Of a stretch of 64,000 nt of DNA, positions 35,405 through 44,371 are shown piece by piece. Below the pieces are notes generated by a model that was given only the letters and a program-made list of their open reading frames with translations, did not search any database and had not been told where the DNA came from. Each line of letters begins with the position of its first letter. Position 1 is the first letter of the stretch. The position numbers were made by a program, and so were the translations under genes. The DNA is from Pyxidicoccus xibeiensis (GTDB lineage Bacteria > Myxococcota > Myxococcia > Myxococcales > Myxococcaceae). The DNA lies in contig NZ_JAJVKV010000022.1 in the NCBI RefSeq assembly GCF_024198175.1, positions 1 through 64,000 on the forward strand, in the 5' to 3' direction.

Positions 35405-36238
35405 ATGAGTCCACTCGACGCCGAGCTCGACACCGCGCGACGCATCGCCCGCCAGGCGGCGGACATCCTCCTGGCGGTCTACGCCACGAACTTCGCCGTC
35501 CAGGACAAGGCTGGTGGCATGGGCCCCGTCACGGAGGCGGACCAGCGCGCCAACGCGTTCATCGTCGGTGAGCTGCGCAAGGCCTTTCCCGGTGACGGCG
35601 TGGTGGCCGAGGAGTCCGACAACAGCGCCGCGGGCAAGCGCTTCGAGCGCTGCTGGTACGTGGACCCGATGGACGGCACCCAGGAGTTCGTCAACCGCAA
35701 CGGCGAGTTCGCCATCCACGTGGGGCTGGCCATCGGCGGGGAGGCCCGGCTGGGCGTCGTCTACCGGCCGGTGGGGGACAAGCTGTACTCGGGCGTGGTG
35801 GGGCAGGGGGCCTTCCTGGAAGAGGCAGGTGAGCGAAGGGCCCTGCGTGTCTCGGACGTGGCGGAGCCGGCGGCGCTGCGGCTGGTGGTGTCGCGCTCGC
35901 ATCGCTCCCGGCTGACGAGCGCGGTGGCGCAGCGGCTGGGCATCACCCGCGAGAAGGAGTCCGGCTCGGTGGGCCTCAAGTGCGGCCTGCTGGCCGAGGC
36001 CACCGCCGACCTCTACATCCACACCAGCAACAAGAGCTACCGCTGGGACAACTGCGCGCCGGAGGCGCTGCTGCGCGCCGCGGGCGGCATCCTCACGGAC
36101 CTGGGCGGCACCCCGTATTCGTACGACGGCTCGGAGCTGCAGAACCACCGCGGCCTGCTGGCCTGCAACGCCGCCGCCTTCTCGCAGGTGCAGCCGGTGG
36201 TGGCCCGCTTCGCTCGCGAGGCCGGCATCATCAAGTAG
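35405..36238 (+). CDS. Inositol monophosphatase family phosphatase (CysQ-like)
   Basis: A 277-residue Mg-dependent, Li-sensitive-type phosphatase. Metal ligands are in VAEESDNS (Glu), WYVDPMDGTQEF (Asp, Asp, Thr) and YRWDNCAPEALLRAAGG (Asp). The Lys/Gly-rich start GGMGPVTEADQRAN fits CysQ-type 3'(2'),5'-bisphosphate nucleotidases as well as inositol monophosphatases. If CysQ-like, it hydrolyses PAP from sulfate assimilation. No sulfur genes are adjacent. No ribosome binding site is obvious. Confidence 0.8.
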   Translation: MSPLDAELDTARRIARQAADILLAVYATNFAVQDKAGGMGPVTEADQRANAFIVGELRKAFPGDGVVAEESDNSAAGKRFERCWYVDPMDGTQEFVNRNGEFAIHVGLAIGGEARLGVVYRPVGDKLYSGVVGQGAFLEEAGERRALRVSDVAEPAALRLVVSRSHRSRLTSAVAQRLGITREKESGSVGLKCGLLAEATADLYIHTSNKSYRWDNCAPEALLRAAGGILTDLGGTPYSYDGSELQNHRGLLACNAAAFSQVQPVVARFAREAGIIK

Positions 36239-36259
36239 TGCAAGGGGCCGCGCCCGCGC

Positions 36260-36820
36260 TCACGGCCCGGTCTCCACCGCATGGCGCAGCTCGCCGAACA
36301 GGCGCGCCAGGTCGTCCAGCTGGTAGTGCGCGTTGAGCCCGCTCGGGTTGGGCAGCACCCACAGCCGCGTCATGCCCAGCGTCTCCGGCTGGAGTCCGGG
36401 CTGGGCCCTGGGCCGCTCGAAGGCGGTCCGGTACGCGCCCACGCCCAGCACCGCGAGGAAGCGCGGCCGGTAGCGCCGCACCTTCGCCTCCAGGGACTTG
36501 CCGCCCTCGGCCAGCTCCGAGTCATCCAGCATGTCCGCGGTGGCCGTGGCGCGGTCCGCCACGTTGGTGATGCCGTAGCCCAGGGCGAGCAGCTCTCCCT
36601 GCTCCGAGGGGAGGAGCTGGCGCGGGGTGATTCTGGCGGCGTGCAGCGTGGGCCAGAAGCGGTTGCCCGGCCTCGCGAAGTGGAAGCCCACCACCACCGA
36701 ATAGAGGCTGGGGTTGATGCCGCAGAAGAGGACGCGCAGCCGTGGCGCGATGAGGTCCGGCATGGTGCGGCCCGTGGCGGCGGCCAGCTCCTCGCGCGTG
36801 GGCTTGCGGGGCGGTGTCAT
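36260..36820 (-). CDS. mug: G/U mismatch-specific DNA glycosylase
   Basis: A 186-residue Mug/TDG-family glycosylase. RVLFCGINPSLYS is the catalytic motif (GxNP with Asn acting on the water), FARPGNRFWPTLHAARIT follows as in the family, and VLPNPSGLNAHYQL is the second motif that inserts in the helix and reads the opposite guanine. It removes uracil or ethenocytosine mispaired with G during base-excision repair. Monocistronic and convergent with the CysQ-like gene. Confidence 0.92.
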   Translation of the reverse strand: MTPPRKPTREELAAATGRTMPDLIAPRLRVLFCGINPSLYSVVVGFHFARPGNRFWPTLHAARITPRQLLPSEQGELLALGYGITNVADRATATADMLDDSELAEGGKSLEAKVRRYRPRFLAVLGVGAYRTAFERPRAQPGLQPETLGMTRLWVLPNPSGLNAHYQLDDLARLFGELRHAVETGP

Positions 36821-37018
36821 GGCCGTGGGATTCTCGCGGGCCTACCCCGGAAGGCAACAGGGACCCACCGGATGCGTCAGGTGGGGTGTCCGCTGCCGGG
36901 CAGGGCATGGCTGGCTGCTCGCCCTGCTGGCGGAGTCGCTCCGGGTGGGGCAGGCTCGGCGCGCTTCCGCTGTAGGCCGTGGAGACAGCGGCACTGACCT
37001 TCCTGGAGGACGCCCGAG

Positions 37019-37957
37019 ATGGCACACATCGTGACGCTGACGCTCAACCCCGCCATCGACATCGCCACGTCGGTGCCGGAGGTGACGCCCGAGCACAAGC
37101 TGCGCTGTGGCTCCGTCCGCAGAGACCCGGGGGGCGGCGGCATCAACGTGGCGCGGGTGGTGCGGGAGCTGGGCGGCGAGTCCATCGCCATCTACACCCG
37201 GGGCGGCCCCACCGGGCACCTGCTGGAGCACCTGCTGGAGGAGAAGGGCCTGCTGCGCCGCTCCATCCCGGTGGAGGGCTACACCCGGGAGAGCTTCACG
37301 GTGGCGGAGGGCACCAGCGCGCGCGAGTACCGCTTCATCCTGCCAGGGCCCACGCTGTCCGAGCGCGAGTGGCAGCGCTGTCTGGCCGCGGTGGCCGAGG
37401 TGTCCGTGGGCGCCGCGTTCATCGTGGCCAGCGGCAGCCTGGCGCCTGGTGTGCCGGAGGACTTCTATGCCCGCGTGGCGCGGCAGGCGAAGCGCCAGGG
37501 CGTGCGCGTGGTGGTGGACACCAACGGGCCTCCGCTCCGGGCCGCCCTGGAGGAGGGCGTGTTCCTGGCCAAGCCCAACCGGCGCGAGCTGAGGGACCTC
37601 ACTGGCATGAGCACCGAGGACCTGGCCGCCCAGGCCGCCGCGGCCCGTGAGCTGGTGGCGCGAGGCAGCGTGGAGCTGCTGGCGGTGTCCATGGGCGCGG
37701 ATGGCGCCCTGCTGACGACGAAGGACAGGCAGCTTCGCGCGTCGCCGCCGCCGGTGGAGACGCACAGCTCCGTGGGCGCGGGTGACAGCTTCGTGGCCGG
37801 CCTGACACTGTCCCTCGCCCGGGGCCAGTCCCCCGAGGAGGCGCTGCGCTGGGGCATCGCCTCGGGCACGGGCGCGCTCCTGTCGCAGGGCACGGACCTG
37901 TGCCATCGCGCGGACGTGGAGCGGCTGCACGCCCTCGTGCGGCCGGTGCCCGTCTAG
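37019..37957 (+). CDS. pfkB: 6-phosphofructokinase isozyme 2 / PfkB family kinase
   Basis: A 312-residue ribokinase-fold sugar kinase. The opening IVTLTLNPAIDIA, EHKLRCGSVRRDPGGGGINV and the end ASGTGALLSQGTDLCHR closely follow E. coli PfkB. The anion hole and catalytic base are in SSVGAGDSFVAGLTL (GAGD). It most likely phosphorylates fructose-6-phosphate, although 1-phosphofructokinase or tagatose-6-phosphate kinase activity is possible in the family. TGGAGGA stands nine bases before the ATG. Followed after 21 bases by the GT87-like gene, perhaps co-transcribed. Confidence 0.85.
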   Translation: MAHIVTLTLNPAIDIATSVPEVTPEHKLRCGSVRRDPGGGGINVARVVRELGGESIAIYTRGGPTGHLLEHLLEEKGLLRRSIPVEGYTRESFTVAEGTSAREYRFILPGPTLSEREWQRCLAAVAEVSVGAAFIVASGSLAPGVPEDFYARVARQAKRQGVRVVVDTNGPPLRAALEEGVFLAKPNRRELRDLTGMSTEDLAAQAAAARELVARGSVELLAVSMGADGALLTTKDRQLRASPPPVETHSSVGAGDSFVAGLTLSLARGQSPEEALRWGIASGTGALLSQGTDLCHRADVERLHALVRPVPV

Positions 37958-37978
37958 GTCCGGACAGAGTCCCCACAC

Positions 37979-39256
37979 GTGTCCGCCCCGAGCCCTCCCG
38001 AGCCTTCCGCTTCCCGCCTGGGCCCCTGGCACTGGGGCGCGCTCGCGGTGAGCGTGGCGCCCCTGGCGCTCTATGCCTTCTCCTCCCGGGTGAAGGACCT
38101 GGAGCTGTACTTCAACACGGCCCGCTCCTTCCTCGCGGGCGCCACGCCCAACCAGGACTTCCGCTTCGAGTACCCGCCCTATGCGCTGCTGTGGTTCGTC
38201 CCCGCGGCCTGGCTGGGCGGGACGCTGAAGGCCTTCGTCCCCCTCTTCGGCCTGCAGCTCACGCTCTTCGACGCCTTCAGCAAGTGGCTGCTGCTGTCGG
38301 AGGGGACGCGGCGCTGGGGCCGCTCGGCGCGCGCGTGGCTGCCCTTCGCCGTGTACTCGGTGGCGAGCTGGATACAGAGCGTCCACTACCTCAAGCGGTA
38401 CGACCTCATCCCCGCCACCTTCACGCTGGCCGCGCTGGTGGCGTTGTCGCGCCGGCGCGACGTGCTGGCGGGGCTCGCGCTCTCGGTGGGAATCGTCACG
38501 AAGCTGTACCCCGTGGTGCTGGTGCCGCTGGCGCTGGCCGTGTGCTGGCGGCGGGGCTCGTGGGGCGCGGCGCGTCGGCTGGTGCTGGGGCTGGCCCTGG
38601 GGGTGCTGCCGCTGGTGCCGCTGAGCGCCTTCTGGCCCTGGTGGGGCTTCGCGTCCTTCCATGTGGAGCGGGGGCTCCAGGTGGAGTCACTGGGCGCGTC
38701 CCTGCTGTGGGCCCTGCACCTGCTGGGGTGGGTGCGGGACGTGGCGTGGGTCCACGCGACGGCCGCCTTCGAGCTGCATGGCGCGGCGGCGGAGTGGGTG
38801 AAGGACGCGACGCGGTGGACGTGGGTGGTGGGCTCGCTGGCGTCCGCGGCGGTGGGCCTGTGGGCCGTGCGCCGCCGGGCGCCCGAGCGGGTGGAGGACC
38901 TGGCGCGGCTGGCGCTGCTGCCGCTCGTCGCCTTCGTCGTCCTCAACCCGGTGCTCAGCCCGCAGTACCTCGTGTGGCTCACCGGCGTGGCTGGACTGGC
39001 GCTGCTCTCCGGCTCGCGGTGGGCGCCCATCGCCATCTTCGTGGCGGCGGTCATCACCCGGGGCATCTTCGCTGGCAGCACGTACGGGACGGGCATCGGC
39101 CCGCTGCACGCCATGCTGCTGCTGGTGCGCAATGGCCTGCTGCTGGCCGCGGGCTTCGCGCTGGCGCGGGAGGCGTGGCGGAGCGCGGCCTCGCTGGATG
39201 GTGCCTCCGCGCGGGGGACGCAGGACGCGCCGGCGGAGGCTGGCGAGGGGCGCTGA
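37979..39256 (+). CDS. GT87-like (DUF2029) membrane glycosyltransferase
   Basis: A 425-residue inner-membrane protein, GTG start, with about ten hydrophobic segments. Near the first helix, LYFNTARSFLAGATPNQDF followed by EYPPYALLWFVPAAW is the GT-C signature of the GT87/DUF2029 family (polyprenyl-phosphate mannosyltransferases such as PimE). The Asp/Glu before YPPY are the candidate catalytic base. Donor and acceptor are unknown. It follows pfkB closely; stops of this and the next, convergent gene are four bases apart. Confidence 0.75.
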   Translation: MSAPSPPEPSASRLGPWHWGALAVSVAPLALYAFSSRVKDLELYFNTARSFLAGATPNQDFRFEYPPYALLWFVPAAWLGGTLKAFVPLFGLQLTLFDAFSKWLLLSEGTRRWGRSARAWLPFAVYSVASWIQSVHYLKRYDLIPATFTLAALVALSRRRDVLAGLALSVGIVTKLYPVVLVPLALAVCWRRGSWGAARRLVLGLALGVLPLVPLSAFWPWWGFASFHVERGLQVESLGASLLWALHLLGWVRDVAWVHATAAFELHGAAAEWVKDATRWTWVVGSLASAAVGLWAVRRRAPERVEDLARLALLPLVAFVVLNPVLSPQYLVWLTGVAGLALLSGSRWAPIAIFVAAVITRGIFAGSTYGTGIGPLHAMLLLVRNGLLLAAGFALAREAWRSAASLDGASARGTQDAPAEAGEGR

Positions 39257-39260
39257 CGCC

Positions 39261-40565
39261 TCAGCGGCGGTGGACGGTGCCGCCCTTCATCACCCAGCGC
39301 ACCTTGCGCACCGCGGAGATGTCCCGCGTCGGGTCACCGTCCACGGCGACGAGGTCCGCGAGCAGCCCCGCCTTCACCTGCCCCAGCCGGTCCTCGCGGT
39401 GCAGCATGCGCGCGTTGCCGGAGGTCGCGGCCTGGAGCACCTGCGCGGGCGTCATCCCGTAGTCCACCATCAGCTCCAGCTCGCGCGCGTTCTCCCCGTG
39501 CGCGAAGACGCCCGAGTCCCCGCCCACGCACATGGGCACTCCCGCGGCCACGGCCGCCTTGAAGCTGGCGCGCTTCGCCTGGAGGGAGGCCGGCTCCGGG
39601 TCCACGCCCCGCTTCCAGCCGCGGTACTGGAGCATCGAGTCCCCCGCCGCCAGGGTGGGGCAGAAGAAGACGCCGCGCTGGGCCATCAGCCGGAACACCT
39701 CGGGCGTGCCGTCGTCACCGTGCTCGATGCTCTCCGCGCCCGCGAGCACCGCGCGGCGCATGCCCTCCGGCGTGCTGGCGTGGACCCCCACCGGGCGACC
39801 GCTGCCCTTCGCCGTGTCGACGATGAGCTTCATCTCCTCCAGGGAGAAGGTGGGGCGCGCCTCGCCCTGGGGGCCCCAGCGGTAGTCGCCGTACACCTTT
39901 ATCCAGTCCGCGCCCCGGCCAATCTGGCCACGCACCACCCGCACCAGGGCGTCCACGCCGTCCGCCTCCTCCGCGCCCTGCGGCACGGACCACTCGGGGG
40001 CGAAGCCCTTGGGGCCGTAGCTGCCGGTGGCGACGATGGCGCGCGTCGTCACCAGCAGCCGGGGGCCGGGGATGAGGCCCTGGTCGATGGCCTGCTTCAG
40101 TCCCACGTCCGCGTCCGCCGCGCCCTCGGTGCCCAGGTCCCGGGCGGTGGTGAAGCCCGCCATCAGCGTGGCGCGTGCATGGTTCGTCGCGCGCACGACG
40201 CGCAGCGCGAGCGACTCCTTCAGCACCTGGTCGTTCCACGACGCCTCGTTGTACGGGTGGAGGAACATGTGAGAGTGGCCCTCGATGAGCCCCGGCAGCA
40301 GCGTGGCGCCGGACAGGTCCACCACCTCCGCGCCCTCGGGGGCCTTCACCTGGGCCTCGGGGCCGGCTGCCGCGATTCGCTCACCCGTGACGAGCACCAC
40401 CCAGCCCGTGTGGGGCTTCGCGGTGACGCCGTCGAAGACGCGCGCGGGGCGCAGCAGGTACGACTTGGGCGCCGTGGGCGGAGGGGGCGTGGCGGTGGGC
40501 TGGGCGGAGCCGGGCAGGGAGACCGCGAGGGCCAGCGTGACGGCAACGAGGGGCAGGGCGCGCAT
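39261..40565 (-). CDS. Exported amidohydrolase (imidazolonepropionase/prolidase-like)
   Basis: A 434-residue metal-dependent hydrolase with a signal peptide ([22 protein letters not shown]). Metal ligands of the amidohydrolase barrel are visible: HSHMF after LLPGLIEG (HxH), Lys in ADWIKVYGD, His in PVGVHAS, His in ESIEHGDD and the catalytic Asp in [10 protein letters not shown]. The layout is that of the secreted Xaa-Pro dipeptidase/imidazolonepropionase-like subgroup, which often cleaves N-acyl or prolyl dipeptides. Substrate unknown. A C-terminal [10 protein letters not shown] completes the fold. Confidence 0.85.
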   Translation of the reverse strand: MRALPLVAVTLALAVSLPGSAQPTATPPPPTAPKSYLLRPARVFDGVTAKPHTGWVVLVTGERIAAAGPEAQVKAPEGAEVVDLSGATLLPGLIEGHSHMFLHPYNEASWNDQVLKESLALRVVRATNHARATLMAGFTTARDLGTEGAADADVGLKQAIDQGLIPGPRLLVTTRAIVATGSYGPKGFAPEWSVPQGAEEADGVDALVRVVRGQIGRGADWIKVYGDYRWGPQGEARPTFSLEEMKLIVDTAKGSGRPVGVHASTPEGMRRAVLAGAESIEHGDDGTPEVFRLMAQRGVFFCPTLAAGDSMLQYRGWKRGVDPEPASLQAKRASFKAAVAAGVPMCVGGDSGVFAHGENARELELMVDYGMTPAQVLQAATSGNARMLHREDRLGQVKAGLLADLVAVDGDPTRDISAVRKVRWVMKGGTVHRR

Positions 40566-40671
40566 GGCGGAGATGATGGCGCGCGGCCGGGGCGGCGGCC
40601 ACTTCGCCGTACACGGGGCAGGGAGGCAGGCCGCGTGTCCCGGGCCAGCGCCAGGCGGGCACGATTGTTAG

Positions 40672-40995
40672 ATGGAGGCCATGGCTCGCGACGACCGCGT
40701 CAATGCGCTGCTGCCCGTGGAGGTCGAGTTCCAGAAGGAGAAGGGTGTCGCCCTGCGCAGGACGGGCGACAAGCTGGAAGGACTCCTGAAGGACCTGGCC
40801 CTGGCCGAGCGCGAGGTGCTGGCCCGAACCGGGACTGACCGCACCGCGCCGCTCCTCCGCTACCGCGAAATCCGCAAGGAGGCCGAGCGGCAGCGGTGGA
40901 ACCTCATGGTGCAGCGCGAGGCGTGTGGTCTGCGCAACCACCGGGAGATGGACACCGTCTACCCGATGCCTCCTCCGCTGCCTCTGAAGGAGTGA
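40672..40995 (+). CDS. Hypothetical small helical protein
   Basis: A 107-residue protein, unknown. Mostly charged amphipathic helix (EFQKEKGVALRRTGDKLEGLL, REIRKEAERQRWNLMVQREA; quoted in pieces), with a Pro-rich end (YPMPPPLPLKE). No signal or membrane segment. The ATG at 40672 or 40681 may be used. Codon bias supports coding. Confidence 0.6.
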   Translation: MEAMARDDRVNALLPVEVEFQKEKGVALRRTGDKLEGLLKDLALAEREVLARTGTDRTAPLLRYREIRKEAERQRWNLMVQREACGLRNHREMDTVYPMPPPLPLKE

Positions 40996-41013
40996 CACCG
41001 GGCCGTGACGCGC

Positions 41014-41388
41014 TCACTGGGTGGTGCGCCACGCCGCCATGGCGAACAGGAGCCACCCGGCGAGGAAGCCCACCCCGCCCAGCGGGGTGATGGCGCCCAG
41101 CACGCGCACGCCGGACAGGGCCAGCGCATAGAGGCTGCCGGAGAAGAGGATGATGCCCGCCAGCATCGACCACCCGGCGCCGGCCAGCAGCGGGGAGGGG
41201 CGCAGGTGCCCCAGCAGGCCCACGGCCACGAGCCCGAGCGCGTGGTACATGTGGTAGCGCGCTCCAGTCTCGAAGATGACCTGGAGGTCCACGGGAAGCC
41301 GGGCGCGCAGGGCATGCGCTCCGAAGGCCCCCGCCGCCACGGAGAGAAAAGCGTTCACCGCACCGAGGACCAGGAACCACCGCATCAT
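41014..41388 (-). CDS. DUF423 family membrane protein
   Basis: A 124-residue protein with four membrane segments. MMRWFLVLGAVNAFLSVAAGAFGAHAL and YHMYHALGLVAVGLL match the DUF423 (YgdD-like) pattern (key parts GAFGAHAL and YHMYHALGL). Function is unknown across bacteria. The start at 41388 is preceded by AAAGG eight bases upstream; an ORF 35 codons longer is not supported. Confidence 0.85.
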   Translation of the reverse strand: MMRWFLVLGAVNAFLSVAAGAFGAHALRARLPVDLQVIFETGARYHMYHALGLVAVGLLGHLRPSPLLAGAGWSMLAGIILFSGSLYALALSGVRVLGAITPLGGVGFLAGWLLFAMAAWRTTQ

Positions 41389-41483
41389 CGAGTGCCTTTC
41401 ATCAGAAGTCCGTCTGGTGCACGCTACACCGCCGCAGGCACAGCGTCCTGGCCGACGTGCACTCCCGGGCCGCACCCTTCCGA

Positions 41484-42113
41484 ATGACCTCACCCACCCT
41501 GATTCCTTCCCCGAAGCCGATTCCCTTCGAGCTGCGCCCGTCTGCCATCCAGGGCACGGGTGCCTTCGCCACGCGCCGCATCCGCAAGGGCACGCGCATC
41601 ATCGAGTACGTCGGCGAGCGCATCTCCCAGGAAGAAGCCGACCTTCGCTACGACGACGAGACGATGGAGCGGCACCACACCTTCCTCTTCAACCTGGAAG
41701 ACGGCGCGGTGCTGGACGCAGGCACGCTCCACAACGAGTCGCGCTACATCAACCACTCGTGTGAGCCCAACTGCGAGGCCCTCATCGACAAGGGCCACAT
41801 CTACATCTACGCGCTGCGCACCATCGAGCCCGAGGAGGAGCTGGTCTACGACTACGCCTACGAGCGCACCGAGGGCATGGGCCCGGAGTCCGACGCGCTC
41901 TATGTCTGCCGCTGCGGCTCGCCGAAGTGCCGGGGCACCATCCTCGCGCCCGTGAAGAAGGCGCCTGCCCGGAAGAAGGCCCCGGCCAGGACGAAGTCCA
42001 AGTCGAAGGCCCGTGGCAAGGACTCGCGAGGCAAGCAGGGGACGGCGAAGAAGCCCTCCTCCAGCAAGGCCGCGAAGCGGACGAAGACGGCCGGCCGCAA
42101 GCGCGCGGGCTGA
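41484..42113 (+). CDS. SET-domain lysine methyltransferase with H1-like basic tail
   Basis: A 209-residue protein. Residues about 15-150 form a SET domain: AIQGTGAFATRRIRKGTRIIEYVGE, YINHSCEPNCEA (the NHSCEPN motif that closes the SAM knot), and ELVYDYAYE with the catalytic Tyr; a post-SET Cys cluster VCRCGSPKCRG follows. It then runs into about 55 residues of Lys, Ala, Arg, Ser and Pro (KKAPARKKAPARTKSKSK), much like histone H1 tails. It probably methylates Lys in proteins, and the tail may bind DNA. Start at 41484; no clear ribosome binding site. Confidence 0.85.
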   Translation: MTSPTLIPSPKPIPFELRPSAIQGTGAFATRRIRKGTRIIEYVGERISQEEADLRYDDETMERHHTFLFNLEDGAVLDAGTLHNESRYINHSCEPNCEALIDKGHIYIYALRTIEPEEELVYDYAYERTEGMGPESDALYVCRCGSPKCRGTILAPVKKAPARKKAPARTKSKSKARGKDSRGKQGTAKKPSSSKAAKRTKTAGRKRAG

Positions 42114-42123
42114 GCCGGGCAAC

Positions 42124-42179
42124 CTCCGGGCTCCGGGCTCCGAGCTCCGAGCTCCGAGCTCCGAGCTCCGAGCTCCGAG
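42124..42179. repeat. Eight-copy 7-bp tandem repeat
   Basis: CTCCGGG twice, then CTCCGAG six times, in perfect 7-bp register, between the SET gene and the convergent ankyrin gene. The unit is not a multiple of three and lies in no coding frame used here. It may vary in copy number between strains. Confidence 0.9.
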
Positions 42180-42195
42180 CCTGGGGCGCCTGACG

Positions 42196-43086
42196 CTACG
42201 GGCTCGCCGTCCACCTCAGCGGGCCGGTGTCGCAGGTGCCGGTGCGCGTGCGGACGCGCACCTGTCCCACTGCGTTCCCGGTGGCGAGGAAGTGGCCCTC
42301 GACGTGCCACTGCACACCGGCCTTCACGTCGTGGAACGTGCCGTTGAAGGCGCCGCGGTCGATGACGAACGTGGCGCCGCGTCCGGAGGCGCGGGCCGTG
42401 TCGCCCCCGGCGCAGCGGAGGGTGCCCTCGAGCTCGACGCCGGAGAGGGTGCGACCGCTCGAATCCAGCGTGAAGCGCACCCGGCCCGTGCCATGGGCGA
42501 AGCGGCCCGTCCACATGCCGCCGCGGGGACTGACGCCGGTGGGCCTGAGCTCCCGGGGTGCCAACTGCCGGGTGGTGGTGCCCGCCTCGCGCCGGGCGGC
42601 GGGACGGGTGGGGGCGCTCCAGGCCATGGCCGTGCGAGGCTCCACTCCGCGCTGGAGGCGGGGCGGTGGCTCGTGGTGATGGGCGCGGAGCAGGAGGCGA
42701 GACTGGCTCCGTTCGGCCACCTCGAGCAGCGCCACCACGTCGGTGTGTCCCCAGTCCCGCGCGATGTCGCGGGCCGTGCGCCCCGCGTCGTCTTCCAGCA
42801 GCGGATCCGCGCCCTTCTCCAGCAGGCGGCGGACCATGTCCAGCCGCCCGTACCCCGCCGCCGCGTGCAGCGTCGTGCTGTTGTCGCTGGTGCGGGAGTT
42901 CACGTCATGGCCGGCGTCGAGGAGCCGCTCCATGTGCGTCGCGTCTCCGCTGGACACCGCGGTGGTGAGCTCCACCGCGCGCTCGTACCCCGACGTCGCG
43001 AAGGCCCCGGGCGCGCCGAGCAGCAGCGCGCAGCGCAGGAGCGCGAGCACGGTGCGGCGGAGGCGGACGTGGAGGGACGGGGACAT
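42196..43086 (-). CDS. Exported ankyrin-repeat protein
   Basis: A 296-residue protein from the ATG at 43086, chosen because it is followed by a basic, hydrophobic export signal (RLRRTVLALLRCALLLGAPG then AFATSG). Residues about 32-130 hold three ankyrin repeats (AVSSGDATHMERLLDAGHDVN, TTLHAAAGYGRLDMVRRLLEKGAD, RTARDIARDWGHTDVVALLE; quoted from their cores such as TTLHAAAGYGRLDMVRRLL). After a linker, a beta-rich C-terminal domain (VRFTLDSSGRTLSGVELEG, QWHVEGHFLATG) with two Cys may be a separate secreted module. Partners unknown. Confidence 0.75.
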   Translation of the reverse strand: MSPSLHVRLRRTVLALLRCALLLGAPGAFATSGYERAVELTTAVSSGDATHMERLLDAGHDVNSRTSDNSTTLHAAAGYGRLDMVRRLLEKGADPLLEDDAGRTARDIARDWGHTDVVALLEVAERSQSRLLLRAHHHEPPPRLQRGVEPRTAMAWSAPTRPAARREAGTTTRQLAPRELRPTGVSPRGGMWTGRFAHGTGRVRFTLDSSGRTLSGVELEGTLRCAGGDTARASGRGATFVIDRGAFNGTFHDVKAGVQWHVEGHFLATGNAVGQVRVRTRTGTCDTGPLRWTASP

Positions 43087-43306
43087 GAGCCGCGAGGGGG
43101 GGAACCTCCACGAGGGTACGTCGGCCCTTCGGGGCCTCGCCATGAGTCGGGAAGCGCACGGCGCGGGGTGCGGACGACCCGCTGCGGGGGCGCGCGCGGC
43201 GCGGCGGATGGCCGCTGAAGCCGGGCACCGGTGCAGGTGGGCGTGAACACTCCCGGATTCGTCCTTCCATCATCGGATTGCGTGCCGCGGCGGACGCTGT
43301 CCTAGA

Positions 43307-44257
43307 GTGCTGGACGTGAACGACGTCCTCCGCTTCCTACTCTCCGAGTCTCCCGAGACACCGCCCCTTGACTCCGTCGACGCGTGGTGGGGGCGCCACC
43401 TGGCGCTGCAGTCGCGCTTCCCCGCGCCCGCGGACCTGGCGTTGGCGGGGGGCTTCCGTGCGGACCGGCTGGGGTACGCCTTCGCCTCCGGCTACCACGC
43501 CGCGCATCGCTTCCTGTTCCCCATGCTGCCGGCGGACCGGCCCTGTGCGCTCTGCGCCACCGAGCCCAGCGGGGCGCATCCGTCCGCCATCCAGACGCGC
43601 TTGGAGGACACCGGCTCGGGCCCGAGGCTGAGCGGTGACAAGACGTTCGTCACGCTGGGCACCCGGGCGGAGCTGCTGCTGGTGGTGGCCACCGAGGGCC
43701 AGGACGCGCAGGGCCGCAACCGGCTGAGGATGGTGGTGGTGGACGCGAAGCGCCCGGGCGTCCGCGTCACCGCGCTGCCGGAGCTGCCCTTCATCCCGGA
43801 AGTCCCCCACGCGGAGCTCGCCCTGGAGGCCGTGGTCGTGGCGGCGGAGGAGGTCCTGCCCGGTGACGGGTACGCGCGCTACCTCAAGCCGTTCCGCACG
43901 GTGGAGGACTGCCACGTGCACCTGGCGCTGCTCGGGTGGCTGGTGCAGGTGGCCCGCCGGAGCGGCTGGCCGGAGCCCGTGCGCGAGGAGCTGCTGGCCC
44001 TGGCGGTGATGATGCGCGGGCTGGCCCAGGCGGACCCGTCGGATGCGGCCACGCACCTGGCGCTCGGCGGGGCGCTGGAGCTGGCGAAGCGGACCGTGGA
44101 GCGGTGCGAGCCGCTATGGGCCCAGGTCGACGCGACGACGCGCGAGCGGTGGGAGCGCGACAGGCGCCTGCTGGGCATCGCGGGCAAGGTGCGTGCGAAG
44201 CGGCTGGAGGCCGCGAGGCAGCGGACGACGGGCGCCGGAGTGGACGGCGACAGGTAG
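43307..44257 (+). CDS. Acyl-CoA dehydrogenase-like protein
   Basis: A 316-residue protein, shorter than the usual ~380. LCATEPSGAHPSAIQTRLE and SGDKTFVTLGTRAELLLVVA match the middle beta-domain of acyl-CoA dehydrogenases, where flavin and substrate bind, and PFRTVEDCHVHLALLGWL begins the C-terminal helices. The N-terminal helical domain is much reduced and the catalytic Glu is not evident. A GTG start at 43307 or 43316 is likely. It may be a degenerate or specialised flavoprotein. Confidence 0.65.
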   Translation: MLDVNDVLRFLLSESPETPPLDSVDAWWGRHLALQSRFPAPADLALAGGFRADRLGYAFASGYHAAHRFLFPMLPADRPCALCATEPSGAHPSAIQTRLEDTGSGPRLSGDKTFVTLGTRAELLLVVATEGQDAQGRNRLRMVVVDAKRPGVRVTALPELPFIPEVPHAELALEAVVVAAEEVLPGDGYARYLKPFRTVEDCHVHLALLGWLVQVARRSGWPEPVREELLALAVMMRGLAQADPSDAATHLALGGALELAKRTVERCEPLWAQVDATTRERWERDRRLLGIAGKVRAKRLEAARQRTTGAGVDGDR

Positions 44258-44310
44258 CGCCAGTCGAAGGGCCCTGCCCCGGCAGCGGGGCTCGCCCGGA
44301 AAAGCAACGA

Positions 44311-44338
44311 GCCGTGACCTTCGGGAGAAGGCCACGGC
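44311..44338. terminator. Bidirectional terminator hairpin
   Basis: GCCGTGACCTTC and GAAGGCCACGGC pair at all but one position around a GGGA loop, between convergent stops at 44257 and 44372. Confidence 0.7.
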
Positions 44339-44371
44339 CCGGGGAAGCTCACCGCGAGGCGGTGTCGCTGC

